Source: Cymbomonas tetramitiformis
Lineage: Eukaryota > Chlorophyta > Pyramimonadophyceae > Pyramimonadales > Pyramimonadaceae
Assembly (NCBI GenBank): GCA_001247695.2
Contig: LGRX02035202.1
Location: forward strand, 62,001 to 126,000
Reading direction: 5' to 3'
Length of the DNA stretch: 64,000 nt
Both the position numbers and the translations under genes were made by a program. The notes under the pieces were generated by a model that ran no database searches, had not been told where the DNA came from, and saw only the letters and a program-made list of their open reading frames with translations. Of the stretch, positions 23,271 to 33,019 are shown one piece after another. How positions within the stretch are numbered: position 1 is the stretch's first letter; each line of letters opens with the position of its first letter.

Positions 23271-23803
23271 ATCTACCGCATATCGAATACGATGTAAACA
23301 TGGCCATATCTACCTAGATATTCGGTCTTTCAACGAATAGCAAACACATATTAATGATATGCTTTAACACACACATATTGGATATGCTATGTATGCGTTG
23401 CATACTAAGTTTCAATATGTTGCATGCACAACATATTGAAACTTAGTATGCATACCGCAAGTTGGGATGCACTATACTTCCTAGCTGATGCTTTCGTGCT
23501 TTGAAAAGTATGCATGTGATATGTGAAAATGCGACAAGGCAATAGCAATTGCTATTCGAAACTATTTTTTACTCGCTACGTAACTACATGCTCAATACGA
23601 TAGGACACACGAATGCAAACAAGCATGGGTTCTAACGCACAAATGAATACATTATGCAATACAGTTAATACAAACCAATATCGCGTAAGTACTATATTTT
23701 CTAATCTACTCCCTAAATATTCACTACAATACTATTTCAAATCCTACTTGAAAACTATTTCGTAAAATACAAACAATAAGCCTATCTACAATCTACAACG
23801 CGA

Positions 23804-24082
23804 GTGTTGGCGTCGTTGATGAGCACGTGCCTTGCTCCTCATAAATTTTCAGCCATCCTATATCAAAGGACAAGGAACCAATCGTTAGTAAATCTGGAAA
23901 AAAAACAAGCACGCAAACGAAAACAATTCAAAGACAAGGGGTCAAAGGAGAATAGAAGTCGAAGGCGATGGAGTCGTTCGTGGGTTGAATCGCGTTTTCG
24001 CCGGTCCAACTCACGAGTCAATCTGAAAAATAGCGCCAACGAAAAAGAGGTTAGTAACGAGGGAAAAAAGGGGAAAAAATAA
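23804..24082 (+). CDS. Unrecognised basic small ORF in nested element
   Basis: 92 codons, very rich in Arg and Lys (KKQARKRKQFKDKGSKENRS and similar), starting without an ATG. The composition may simply reflect an A-rich tract. No homology is recognised and confidence that it is a gene is low. Confidence 0.15.
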   Translation: MLASLMSTCLAPHKFSAILYQRTRNQSLVNLEKKQARKRKQFKDKGSKENRSRRRWSRSWVESRFRRSNSRVNLKNSANEKEVSNEGKKGKK

Positions 24083-24113
24083 GAAGAAAGTTAAGGAGAG
24101 TTAAAGTTTAGAG

Positions 24114-24183
24114 GGGGTGAGTTGGATTCGAACCAACCAAATCTAGTCCAAAGGACTAGCGGGAAAAATCTCCCGTTCACCCC
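24114..24183 (-). tRNA. tRNA-like sequence, apparent anticodon UUU
   Basis: Read on the minus strand, the 70-nt sequence folds as a full cloverleaf. The acceptor stem is GGGGTGA with TCACCCC (7 bp), the D arm GGGA-GATTTT-TCCC, the anticodon arm CTAGT-CCTTTGG-ACTAG, and the T arm GTTGG-TTCGAAT-CCAAC. The T loop is canonical. Unusual features are a D loop without the GG pair, A at position 8, and C instead of U before the anticodon. The anticodon by position is UUU (Lys). No CCA is encoded (atg follows). It may be a degenerate tRNA gene, an organelle-type tRNA, or a tRNA-derived piece of the transposon. Confidence 0.5.
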
Positions 24184-24334
24184 ATGTAAACGTTCAATAC
24201 GCGCAGATCTAACTACATCTGCGCGTAAAAAACACTACGGCACTAGTACTTGCACGCAGGAGAAAATATGAAAAAGCAAGAATGAATTCAGAAGCAACGC
24301 ATGGAAACAAAAGCAAAAGCGCAAGCAGAATTTT

Positions 24335-24366
24335 GTACAGTGCAGACAGGCACTGCACTGTACAGA
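24335..24366. repeat. Short palindrome
   Basis: tgtacagtgc and gcactgtaca form inverted arms around agacaggcact-type loop sequence. A third half-copy (tgcactgtaca) lies at about 24,436. Unknown role. Confidence 0.7.
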
Positions 24367-25400
24367 TGGTCAACGAGAAGAGGAGGAATTTCGAACTCCA
24401 ACGTTTACAAGTACCGTGACTGACAACTCGAACTGTGCACTGTACAAGTATGGTGACATGACATTGACATGACGTCTACGGTGACACGCGGTCACCTCTG
24501 CCATCGGCTATCGCAATGTGAATGTCGCATGTCAACGTGCTATCAGATATCGAGCTATCGATGCCGTGTCTCTCACCCGATCGCGCGACGTTGTCTTTTG
24601 TGTCATCACTCGAGTAATGTGTACTGTAATCGCCTGGCATCTTCTGGGATAAACTGAAGACTCTCGATTTTCGAACGCCGCGATCTGAACGGTCTGAACC
24701 TGTCCGCGAACGGTCGGCGATCTGAACCTGCGCGAGTGGCGATTCCGGGTCATGGGACCCATGTTTTTTCTGTTGCGCTTTCTTTTGTGCATATTTTTTC
24801 AAGGGTTTCCCACTTCTGGACCATTCCTGAATGGCCCATAGAATATTTGAGCAAGCCGTTTTCACCATCGTATTTTGCGAGCAAGCCCCTTTCTTTTGAG
24901 CTCAACTTGTTTTTTCATGAAAATGACCGATTTTTGTCCACGCTTGCCCCTGCACCCTAAGGTATGGTCTAGACATGACCATGTTTGGGTCGTTTCCCCA
25001 TTGGGTTTTGCATTTGGGGCATTGATTTGGGCCATGTGCGCCGCTGAAGATGTCTACCTTGTGTTCGCGTGAATGCTGTTCGAACCGGGCCATACCAGGG
25101 CAATTCTACTCAGGTACAAGGTAAACATCTTCCGCGGCGCAACACAACGTGGTTTGCCTTGTTTTACTGCCAACATTGCCCAAAAATGGCCAAGTTTGCC
25201 ACGTGTTTTTAAACACAGATCAAACATGGTCCGTTTTATGTACGTCTTGCCCAATGTTGGCAGTAAAACAAGGCTAACAAGGCCGTGTTTCACCATCTCG
25301 GCCGTTGAAACTGCTTAGGTAGGGCCATGTTTACGCCATACTTATGATGGTACAGCAAGTTACGTACGTGGGCAAAAGCGGTGTGCAGGCACAATAGGCG

Positions 25401-25718
25401 ATGACATCCCGCGCACAGAGATTGGCGCAAGGTGGGATTCCGGAGGAGAGACGGAGGGTCAATCCCGCGAAAAGAGCCACTGTTGCATATCGCTTGCCAA
25501 ATTCTCCGGGTGAGGGCGATGGGTTGACGACGCCGCCGCGTGCGGACGATGCCTTCAAGAGGCAACGTGTCCTCGAATGGGATGCCAATCCCACGAATGG
25601 GTTTATAGATTTAGTTGAGGAACTCTTTTGGGATGGAATCATTCTGACGGAAGAATACGACAATCATCCGGCACGCGCCACCTTCACTGACATTGAACGC
25701 GACGGCATGACCGGGTAG
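25401..25718 (+). CDS. Unrecognised ORF in nested element
   Basis: 105 codons from an ATG. The latter half (KRQRVLEWDANPTNGFIDLV, then EELFWDGIILTEEYDNH) looks like real protein sequence, with mixed acidic and hydrophobic residues. It faces the minus-strand ORF at 25,766-26,317. It may be an exon of the element's own gene; no transposase signature was seen. Confidence 0.35.
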   Translation: MTSRAQRLAQGGIPEERRRVNPAKRATVAYRLPNSPGEGDGLTTPPRADDAFKRQRVLEWDANPTNGFIDLVEELFWDGIILTEEYDNHPARATFTDIERDGMTG

Positions 25719-25765
25719 GGCCCTACCTGCCTTGCTCTCGGGACGAACCCGGGGCGAGCATTGCC

Positions 25766-26317
25766 CTACCTGCAATGGGAAGGGGCCAAGTATGGCCGTG
25801 TTTTGACGTGTTCGCCGTAGGTCGAACCGAAAAGCACGGAAATTCCTCCCGTCACCCTCCCGTCACCCATCCAGTCCGCTGCTGGCGACGCGGGGTCAAC
25901 CATGAGCTCGAGCGTGGAGAACAATAAGGCGTTGGCCTCCACGCGGATGGGGAGGGTAGCATCGTCCAACAGGAAAAGGGGTGCGAAACCAATGTCCTCC
26001 GTGACAAATGTTGTCTGCAGCGCAGAGACCATCCTGGCGAAGAGCGCGGACGCGTGGCACTCAGTCCCAAAAAATCGCCCGTTCTTGTCCTCGAATAACT
26101 TTTGGCGAACGGACTTGGAGACCTTCATGTCGAAGTGTTCCCGTTGCAGCGTCCGCACCGAGGCCAGGAACGCAGCACCTGCTGAATTGGCAGCCGGCTG
26201 AACTGCCGGCGGCGTGGCTGGAGTGTTGGCGTGTCTCGCAGCTGCCGAATCAAAAATCGTGGATAGCGCGCGTCGGCGATTCGCCATGCTAGCGGTGGCT
26301 CGAGTAGAAGCAACCAT
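25766..26317 (-). CDS. Unrecognised ORF in nested element
   Basis: 183 codons from the ATG at 26,315-26,317; the open frame extends further upstream without an ATG. An Ala-rich N-terminal third is followed by protein-like sequence (KVSKSVRQKLFEDKNGRFFG, then DIGFAPLFLLDDATLPIRVE and a hydrophobic FSTLELMV stretch). No conserved catalytic triad, zinc finger or known transposase motif is visible. This is the longest coding candidate of the 5.8-kb element. Confidence 0.4.
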   Translation of the reverse strand: MVASTRATASMANRRRALSTIFDSAAARHANTPATPPAVQPAANSAGAAFLASVRTLQREHFDMKVSKSVRQKLFEDKNGRFFGTECHASALFARMVSALQTTFVTEDIGFAPLFLLDDATLPIRVEANALLFSTLELMVDPASPAADWMGDGRVTGGISVLFGSTYGEHVKTRPYLAPSHCR

Positions 26318-26931
26318 CTTGAGAAGGACTGAAGGGGCGGAGTGAGGCAACGGAACGCGAGATGTGCGGCAGTTCCGGGCGGCCAAGGAACGCGTGGGTC
26401 GCCGATACGGCAGCCGTGAGAGATCAAATAATTCAGGGAAGTCGTGTGGTAGCGGCGGCCAATACGCAACGGTGTGGGATCCAACCAGAAAACGTAAACC
26501 AATCCAATTAAGACCCGTAGAAAACCGTTCTCCAACCGGTGCGGCGTGCCGTAAATCAACCCATAAAATTTAGGCCATACCCGTGACTGCCGGCACTCTC
26601 ACGCGCGGAGCGCCTCACCCCATCCCAGGCGTCCGAGCTTAGCCACTCATGGTGGCAATCTCGCAGTGGCTAAATAAAACGCAAGTGGGGCCAAACCTGG
26701 TAGATATATGGTTCGGCGGTAATATATATCTAACTGTTGAGATAAACCCTGAGTTAAGGGTTACGGAATCAAAACGGTAAAAGTGAGATAGATAAATCAG
26801 AGGCATACATAAATACCTAACGGGTGTTTCCCGTCTACTGGTGACGGTCACCCAGCCTACCATAGGAAGTGACATGTGACAGTTTTGAGTGTCACACACA
26901 GTGTCAAATCCAGCAAAAAGCGAAGATCGCC

Positions 26932-27186
26932 ATGTATAACCGGATGAACTCCATAGTTGGCCCGGACAACGTCACTGGCCGTTTCTTTTGCGATGACCCC
27001 GAGAACCCTGACACCGTGTTCGATACCAAAGAGCCATTCATGCTCGCAGATCAGATCGCGTCGCAAGTAGTAATTGTGAAGCATCCTTGCATGCAAACTG
27101 CGGTGGTTCTTGACCCTCGAGCATATTTCTTCAAGCAGAATGTCCAGATGAAAATCCTAGCGAGGACGAGCTTGCTAAGTACTTAG
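26932..27186 (+). CDS. Unrecognised small ORF in nested element
   Basis: 84 codons from ATG 26,932. The segment VTGRFFCDDPENPDTVFDTK and the following VVIVKHPCMQTAVVLDPRAY look coding. It ends just before the right-hand 76-bp repeats, where the 3' end of an element gene could be expected. No family is recognised. Confidence 0.3.
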   Translation: MYNRMNSIVGPDNVTGRFFCDDPENPDTVFDTKEPFMLADQIASQVVIVKHPCMQTAVVLDPRAYFFKQNVQMKILARTSLLST

Positions 27187-27239
27187 GCCTGCAGTACGAC
27201 ATGGCATTTGTGTAGTGTAAATAGATAGCATCAGTTTGT

Positions 27240-27690
27240 GTATATACATAAACAAGGGTAAGTATGGCCCTACCTATCATGTATCTATGCTCAGGTACTG
27301 ATCGGAAATGGCCATGTTTATACATAAACAAGGGTAAGTAGGGCCCTACCTATCATGTATATATACTCAAGTACTAGTCAGGTAAGGCCATGTTTATACA
27401 TAAACAAGGGTAAGTAGGGCCCTACCTATCATGTATCTATACTCAAGTACTAGTCAGGTAAGGCCATGCTTATACATAAACAAGGGTAAGTAGGGCCCTA
27501 CCTATCATGTATCTATACTCAAGTACTAGTCTGGTATGGCCATGTTTATACATAAACAAGGGTAAGTAGGGCCCTACCTATCATGTATCTATACTCAAGT
27601 ACAGGGTAAGTATGGCCATGTTTAGACATAAACAAGGGTAAGTAGGGCCCTACCTATCATGCATCTATACTCAAGTACCGAGGATCGGAC
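27240..27690 (+). repeat. 76-bp tandem repeat, right subterminal
   Basis: tacataaacaagggtaag or a close variant recurs at 27,245, 27,321, 27,397, 27,473 and 27,549, and with one change at 27,625: six units of exactly 76 bp. They are in direct, not inverted, orientation relative to the left-hand array of the same unit. Confidence 0.95.
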
Positions 27691-27704
27691 ATCGCCATGT
27701 ACAT

Positions 27705-28290
27705 CTTTGGAGACTGTCCATAGTAAGGACTAAATAAGCGTAATAGCCCAAAAAAAACAGATTCTAAAAATATTTTTTTTCCAATGTTTTCAAGTACAGC
27801 CCAGGTACAGCCCGGGTACAGGGTAGGTATTGCCCCCTACTTACCCCTTACCTACCCAATGCCCATACTGACCTAACTTTGAGGTGCTGTAACAGGAAGT
27901 GTAAAATATTTTTTCAGTTAAATCTTTGGAGACTGTCCATAGTAAGGACTAAATAAGCGTAATAGCCCAAAAAAACAGATTCTGAAAATATTTTTTTCCA
28001 ATGTTTTCAAGTACAGCCCAGGTACAGCCCAGGTACAGCCTAGGTACAGGGTAGGTATTGCCCCCTACTTACCCCTTACCTACCCAATGCCCATACCGAC
28101 CTAACTTTGAGGTGCTGTAACAGGAAGTGTAAAATGTTTTTTTCAGTTAAATCTTTGGAGACTGTCCATAGTAAGGACTAAATAAGCGTAATAGCCCAAA
28201 AAAAACAGATTCCAAAAATATTTTTTCCCAATGTTTTCAAGTACAGCCTTGGTACAGCCCCAAGTACAGGGCAGGTACCGAGTAGCACAA
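27705..28290 (+). repeat. 219-229-bp tandem repeat, about 2.6 copies
   Basis: ctttggagactgtccatag starts units at 27,705, 27,924 and 28,153. Each continues with taagcgtaatagccc, an A and T run, several cccaggtaca words, and aactttgaggtgctgtaaca. The third copy is cut short near 28,290. Confidence 0.9.
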
Positions 28291-28531
28291 CTTTGAGGCC
28301 TCAAAAAGTGAGGTTACCAAAGCCATTCCACCCAAAACTTCGCTCCATATGTCTTACATCGACCCAAACCATCGATATCAACAATAAAAAACAAACTATC
28401 GGAAACTTCATTTCACCCGATTTTGGCTGGTTTTGCCATTTTACTGCCGACATTGCCCAAGTAGGGCCCTACTTGGCTCGAAACACAAGGTAAACACAAG
28501 GTAAACACAAGGTTCTAAATTTGTAGGGATG

Positions 28532-28795
28532 TTCGACAGTTCTTACAGCGCTGCAGAGATCATCAGTTCTACATCAGGCCTTCTAAGGTTGAGTTGTTCG
28601 TCAGATCCGTCGATTTTATCGGACACCATATCTCTGAGGCAGGCCTATCCATCATCGAAGACAGAATCCGTGCAGTCATGGCTATCCAGCCTCCAGTGTC
28701 ATATGGTCCAACCGTTGGTAAACAGCCTCTACGCCGTATGGCTAAAGATGGCAAGTCATCTCTTCGGTCATTCTTGGGCATGGTCGGCCAGTTTA
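28532..28795 (+). pseudogene. pol: Chromovirus pol, reverse transcriptase C-terminal part
   Basis: The frame resumes after the nested element with RQFLQRCRDHQFYIRPSKVE, VDFIGHHISEAGLSI and FLGMVGQF, the thumb and connection region of gypsy reverse transcriptases (compare the usual G-H-x-I-S and GL-x-NYYRRFI motifs). It is interrupted at 28,795 by the 482-bp MITE. Confidence 0.9.
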
Positions 28796-29277
28796 CAGTG
28801 CCCGCTCGTTCATAAGAAACGGGTCATTTCGATCCAGCGGCCAGCGGGTCCCCTTTCTTATCGCGCCGATCCGGATTTTCCAGCGCCCAGCAAATATATA
28901 GGGCTCAAAAGAAATTTCTTAACTCTTGGACTTCCGCAGCGACAGACTTTCTTATCCCAGCCAATGATTTTCTTAAGTAGGTTCAGCCTACTACGAGCTG
29001 AATTTCAGCCTACATATACGGAAATATAAGGGACATACTTTTGCAAAGGCTGGAAATTGTTTAGTTAATTAAACGGTTGTTGCTTAAAATCGGGCCCACA
29101 CTGTAGTCGCTAATTAGCGCCAGCTATTTCTTAATTATCGGCACCTAGTACGCTGGATTTTCTTATTTCTGATCGTCAAATTCCAGCGCTTTTCGTATTC
29201 GCTGGAAATTTCTTATTATTCTAAATCCCAGCGGCTGGTTTCTTAAAAAAAAGTTTCTTATGAACGAGCGGGCACTG
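28796..29277. mobile_element. 482-bp MITE, Tc1/mariner type
   Basis: The ends are CAGTGCCCGCTCGTTCATAA and its exact inverse, with flanking TA on both sides (28,794-28,795 and 29,278-29,279). Removing the element with one TA restores QF-RRFIPKFSK in the reverse transcriptase frame. TA duplication and CAGT termini are typical of Tc1/mariner-derived elements. No transposase is present; the body is AT-rich with repeated ttcttat and ccagcg words. Confidence 0.92.
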
Positions 29278-29279
29278 TA

Positions 29280-29713
29280 GGAGATTTATACCAAAGTTCT
29301 CCAAGATTGCCGAGCCGCTCAATCGTCTCCTTAAGGATAATGCAGAGTTTGTCTGGGAATCCGAGCAGCAGCAGGCATTTGATAATCTCAAAAGTGCCAT
29401 CTGCCATGCTCCAGTACTACAGCTTCCAGATCAGAAACTGCCATCTATTATGGAGGTCGATGGATCAGGCACACACGTTGGTCAAGTAGTATTGCGGGAT
29501 CAAGGAAAAGGTATGAAGCCATGTGGCTATCACAGCGTCACTCTTTCTGATACACAGAGACGCTGGCCTATTCCTGAGACCGAACTATTTGCCATTGTGG
29601 AGGGCTTCCGATTCTTTCGCCACATCTTGCTGGGAGCTCCTGAGACTATTGTTCGCTCAGATCATCAGCCACTGGTTTATTTCCAGTCTAAATCCACACT
29701 AAGCCCCAAACAC
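29280..29713 (+). pseudogene. pol: Chromovirus pol, RNase H part
   Basis: Begins RRFIPKFSKIAEPLNRLL, then APVLQLPDQKLPSIMEVDGS with the first catalytic Asp, ETELFAIVEGFRFFRHIL with the catalytic Glu, and VRSDHQPLVYF with the next Asp. The frame is lost near 29,714, where one base is missing in the stretch reading SPKHS; translation then continues one frame over as QARWLDELSEYNF. Confidence 0.9.
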
Positions 29714-30703
29714 TCAGGCGAGGTGGTTGGATGAGCTCTCCGAGTACAACTTTCGAATAGAGCACATTTCTGGCGAGAAGAATAAGGTTGCAGATGCACT
29801 TACCCGTATTTCTACACTCTTTGAACTCACTGATTGTCTGCAACATATAGACGTCGGCGAGGCACCTTCAACAAACATTCCGTCTAAGGATTCTGCATTC
29901 ATTGCTCTTATTTCTGCATCATCAGCTCATCAGCTTCACGACATTATTATATCTCAGTATGATCGTGACACATTTGCACAGACTATATTATCTAAGCTGG
30001 CATCATCGACATCATCACAGTCAGTCAGCAATTTCGAGCTCATTCAGGGATTGATCTATCGCAAGACCATTTTTGGCAGACAGCTTTATATTCCACCTAC
30101 TGCCAAAGCTCCTACAGATGACGGTGAGATCACACAGCTTCGCCACATTCTACTTCATGAGTGCCACTCAGCCACTATTTCTGGTCATGTAGGCAAGAAT
30201 CGCATGCTTCATTTATTGCGTAGCCGATATTATTGGCCAGGAATGACGAAGGCAGCCATTCAGTACATTCGGGAGTGCCCCGTGTGTCAACGCCAGAAAA
30301 CGAGGAGACGCAAACCTTGTGGTCAGTCACATATACGATATTGTGTGCCTAAGACAAAATGGCTTGATGTATCTCTTGACTGGATTACTGACCTGCCTAT
30401 CACCACTAATGGGCACGACAGTATATTTGTGGTAATGTGCCAATTCTCTCATCGCTGTCATCTCATTCCCTTCAACATGACCTGGACTGCTCAGCATACT
30501 GCTTCAATATATATGCAGCATATCTTCAAGCTCCATGGTCTTCCGAGGAACATCATCTCAGATCGAGACCCCAGATTTACTTCTTCATTCTGGCAAACAC
30601 TGTGGAAATCTACTGGTACGAGATTGTCTATGACGTCTTCACACCATCCACAGTCGAATGCAAGCAATGAGAGGAGCCATGCCTTCATTGAGGACATCCT
30701 CAG
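29714..30703 (+). pseudogene. pol: Chromovirus pol, end of RNase H and integrase core
   Basis: WLDELSEYNFRIEHISGEKN and KVADALTRI close the RNase H domain. The integrase begins with the zinc-binding HHCC region (CHSATISGHVGKNRM, then CPVCQRQK). The catalytic core has its first Asp in WLDVSLDWITDLP, the second in SDRDPRFTSSFW, and the Glu in SNERSHAFIEDIL. Within the segment the frame is intact. It ends at 30,703, where a 77-bp non-coding piece starts; unspliced, the frame would stop at 30,750-30,752. Confidence 0.9.
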
Positions 30704-30780
30704 GTATTTTTCAGTTTGTTTGATGCGTGATTCACCATCCTCTGGTTTATAAACTGATTAGATAGTATTTTTCTCCTCAG
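30704..30780 (+). other. 77-bp intron-like insertion in the integrase
   Basis: The segment begins GTATTTTTCAG, ends TTTTTCTCCTCAG and contains in-frame stops. Its removal joins EDILR to CCCNDTSANSWEDKLPLV without any frame change (77 is not a multiple of three, so the match is informative). The word cctcaggt stands at both borders (30,698-30,705 and 30,775-30,782), as if it were a target duplication that also supplies the splice signals. It fits an introner-like intron gain; a genuine old intron of the family is the alternative. Confidence 0.7.
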
Positions 30781-31510
30781 GTGTTGTTGCAATGATACTT
30801 CAGCCAATTCGTGGGAGGACAAGTTGCCTCTGGTGGAGTTTGCAATAAACAACACGGTTTCTGCTACGACTGGTTATACACCATTTTATCTCGACTCGAT
30901 GGCGCAGCCACTTTCGCCTCATGATCTGGCAATCACTATTCCGCCAGAAGCTCCTGTTCCAATACAGAATGCTATTCGAGATCATTTTGACCAGTATTCG
31001 GCTGTGCATGCCAACGCGGTAGATAACATTTCCCGAGCAGCAGAGATCAACCGAGCCAGATTCAATAAGACTCACATGCCCCGACAATTTACAGTAGGGC
31101 AGAAACTTCTTCTACGGACTGAGTTTATTCAATGGACTGGTTTGACAGAGGCAGGCAGACACTTTAAGCAGCCATATATTGGACCGTTTATCATATCTAA
31201 AGTGCTCAGCCATGGACGTGCTTATGAGTTAGATTTCGGGGATCTCGACATTCGAATTCACCCGGTTCAGCCTGTATCCAGAATAGAGCCGTACAATGAC
31301 TCAATCCAAGCACCTTTGCCTCTGCCACAGATGATCACCGAAGAAGGGCAACCACTGTTTGAGATATCACATATACTCTCAGATAATATCACTAGAGGTG
31401 TCAAATACTATTTAGTGCGATATGCAGGCTACGGCCCTGAGCATGACACCTGGGTCAAAGCCGCAGAGCTGACCAATGCAGCAGACATGATAGCTGCCTA
31501 TGAAGGCTAA
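30781..31510 (+). pseudogene. pol: Chromovirus pol, integrase C-terminus and chromodomain
   Basis: After WEDKLPLVEFAINNTVSA and TGYTPFYLD (end of the core) comes the GPY/F-like region, with KQPYIGPFIISKVL and YELDF. The last 60 residues form a chromodomain: EISHILSD, KYYLVRYAGYGPEHDTWV, then AADMIAAYE, which in chromoviruses directs integration into chromatin carrying particular histone marks. The stop is TAA 31,508-31,510. This segment has no internal lesion. Confidence 0.93.
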
Positions 31511-32452
31511 CATTATATTGCCCTATTGCCCTTACTTCTTGTAATATATACTAATACATGTCGATCATTTATATACCTTGCTCTTAATGTTTTGTCATTA
31601 TGTTGCATAAGAAGCAGGAAATTGATCCTTCCTTGCTAAGGTGTAGTGAGCCTTGTACCAATTCATACCCTTGCACAGATACGCATATATGCGGGTACCA
31701 TATCTGTGGATAAATAAAAAGTGCTATGCTACCTTTGCCAGACCGTGGTTTGTCATTCGGATCTTATGGCCAGTAATCCGCAGCTACCGGATACTGAGGT
31801 GGACGGAGTTGTGATCCTGAGTTATGATTGACATACATAACTAAAACGAATTTCACATTAGTACGTTGTCGAATCCAATCTATGAAATGTTCGTCAGAGC
31901 GCGCGTACCGGACCGAAAAATAAAAGGAGCACAGGGGCAGATCGGGTGAGGATTTAAAGTGGACTCATAGAGACCCTCCGATATCTCGTTAAGCAGGGCC
32001 CACTCCGTTTGCATTAAAAACAAGCCGAAATTTCGAATATTCGGAAGGGGCTCTCCATATATAGTATTCCTGTGAATTTCGGGGGAGTAAGCTCTCTGAA
32101 GGGAGGAAGAGGTGGATGCATTATATAAAGCCGTAAAAACGTCACTCTGAAATACGATACGAACGGCAGCGCTATATCTATCCGTAACGTAAACCTCGGA
32201 AGATACCTTGAAACGTCACTCTGAAATACGATACGCAATTCATGGGGGCTACATCCTAAGAACTGTAGGGCTGAATGCCTTAGGTGAGGGTTTAAAGTGG
32301 ACTCAATTCCCCCCAATATCCTAAAAACACCTTGAGGGACGCCTCATCGGTGTAAGAAGACTGGTACCAGCTCAACAACAAAGACATCAAAGACATATAA
32401 AAAGGTATGCACCCTATATTGTGAGGTCACAACTCTTTTAAGAGGGGAGATC
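31511..32452 (+). other. Chromovirus 3' region with polypurine tract
   Basis: No gene. An internal near-repeat is visible at about 32,141-32,235 (gtcactctgaaatacgatac occurs twice). The last bases before the 3' LTR, aagaggggagatc (32,440-32,452), form a purine-rich tract expected to prime plus-strand synthesis. Confidence 0.8.
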
Positions 32453-33014
32453 TGTCAGGGATATTATGACCGATGACATATGTGTCATACATGTCATACG
32501 TGCCATACCTGTCATACATGGCATACCATGTCATGTCATGTCATGTCATGTCATGTCATGTCATATGTTATAATGACATACAGTCGTCGAGTATCGTCAG
32601 TACGGTCGACTATGGCATGTACAGTCATACTATCTGTCATCCACTCACCATGAGTGACATCTGTCATCGAGAGGCTGATTACAGCATCTCGATGATGAAG
32701 CAAGGCAGTTCTTGAAGAACAAACTGTTCTGAAAGGACGCGTCTTCGCTTCAAGCATGAATTGAACACCATGCGGGTAGCATATGGCTAATTCGATCAGC
32801 CGATGCTGTTAGTTCACCCAATGCCCTCGGGTTCACAACCCGATAGTGGTAACGCTTGAGAAGCGTGGGGGCATTGGCGTTTATGAGAGAGCATCGAGCT
32901 CAAGCAGTAGATTCTGGATACCAGACTGCACTCATACCCATTAATACTTGTTGCGAGTTGCTACTGTTCAATAGCAGCCGCATAATCTGAAAGGTTGAAT
33001 ATACAACCTTGACA
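32453..33014 (+). repeat. 3' LTR of chromovirus
   Basis: 562 bp, TGTCAGGGATA...CTTGACA, near-identical to 15,002-15,627 but 64 bp shorter, mostly through a contracted (CATGT)n. Followed by the right copy of the CAACC target duplication at 33,015-33,019. Confidence 0.95.
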
Positions 33015-33019
33015 CAACC

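Larger units (their letters stand above)
22691..28528. mobile_element. 5.8-kb TIR element nested in the reverse transcriptase gene
   Basis: The ends are perfect inverted copies: CCCTACAAATTTAG (22,691-22,704) and CTAAATTTGTAGGG (28,515-28,528). The flanking triplet atg is duplicated (22,688-22,690 and 28,529-28,531). Deleting the element and one triplet joins HVKH to VRQFLQRC in the reverse transcriptase frame, so the limits are exact. A 3-bp duplication and long subterminal repeats fit CACTA/EnSpm or Harbinger-like DNA transposons, but the termini are not the classical ones and no transposase is recognised. It holds 76-bp repeats at both ends, a 219-229-bp tandem repeat, a tRNA-like sequence and several unrecognised ORFs. 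Confidence 0.9.
15002..33014 (+). mobile_element. Ty3/gypsy chromovirus, complete insertion, nested and dead
   Basis: The element is bounded by two LTRs that begin TGTCAGGGATA and end AACCTTGACA. The five bases before it and after it are identical (CAACC, 14,997-15,001 and 33,015-33,019), the target duplication length expected of Ty3/gypsy. Between the LTRs, in order, are gag with a zinc knuckle, aspartic protease, reverse transcriptase, RNase H, integrase and a C-terminal chromodomain, which defines a chromovirus (Metaviridae). Of the 18,013 bp, at least 5,838 + 482 + 77 are later insertions. About 4.3 kb separates the 5' LTR from gag, unusually long. It cannot encode intact proteins: there is a TAG in gag, frameshifts in pol, and insertions in the reverse transcriptase and integrase regions. 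Confidence 0.95.

Noticed and set aside
23804..24082. Basic 92-codon ORF as a DNA-binding protein
   Set aside because: Lysine and arginine richness follows from an A-rich tract; there is no ATG and no domain. Kept only as a low-confidence entry.
24370..24440. Second tRNA-like T arm (ggagttcgaaattcctcc on the minus strand)
   Set aside because: No acceptor or anticodon stem could be formed around it.
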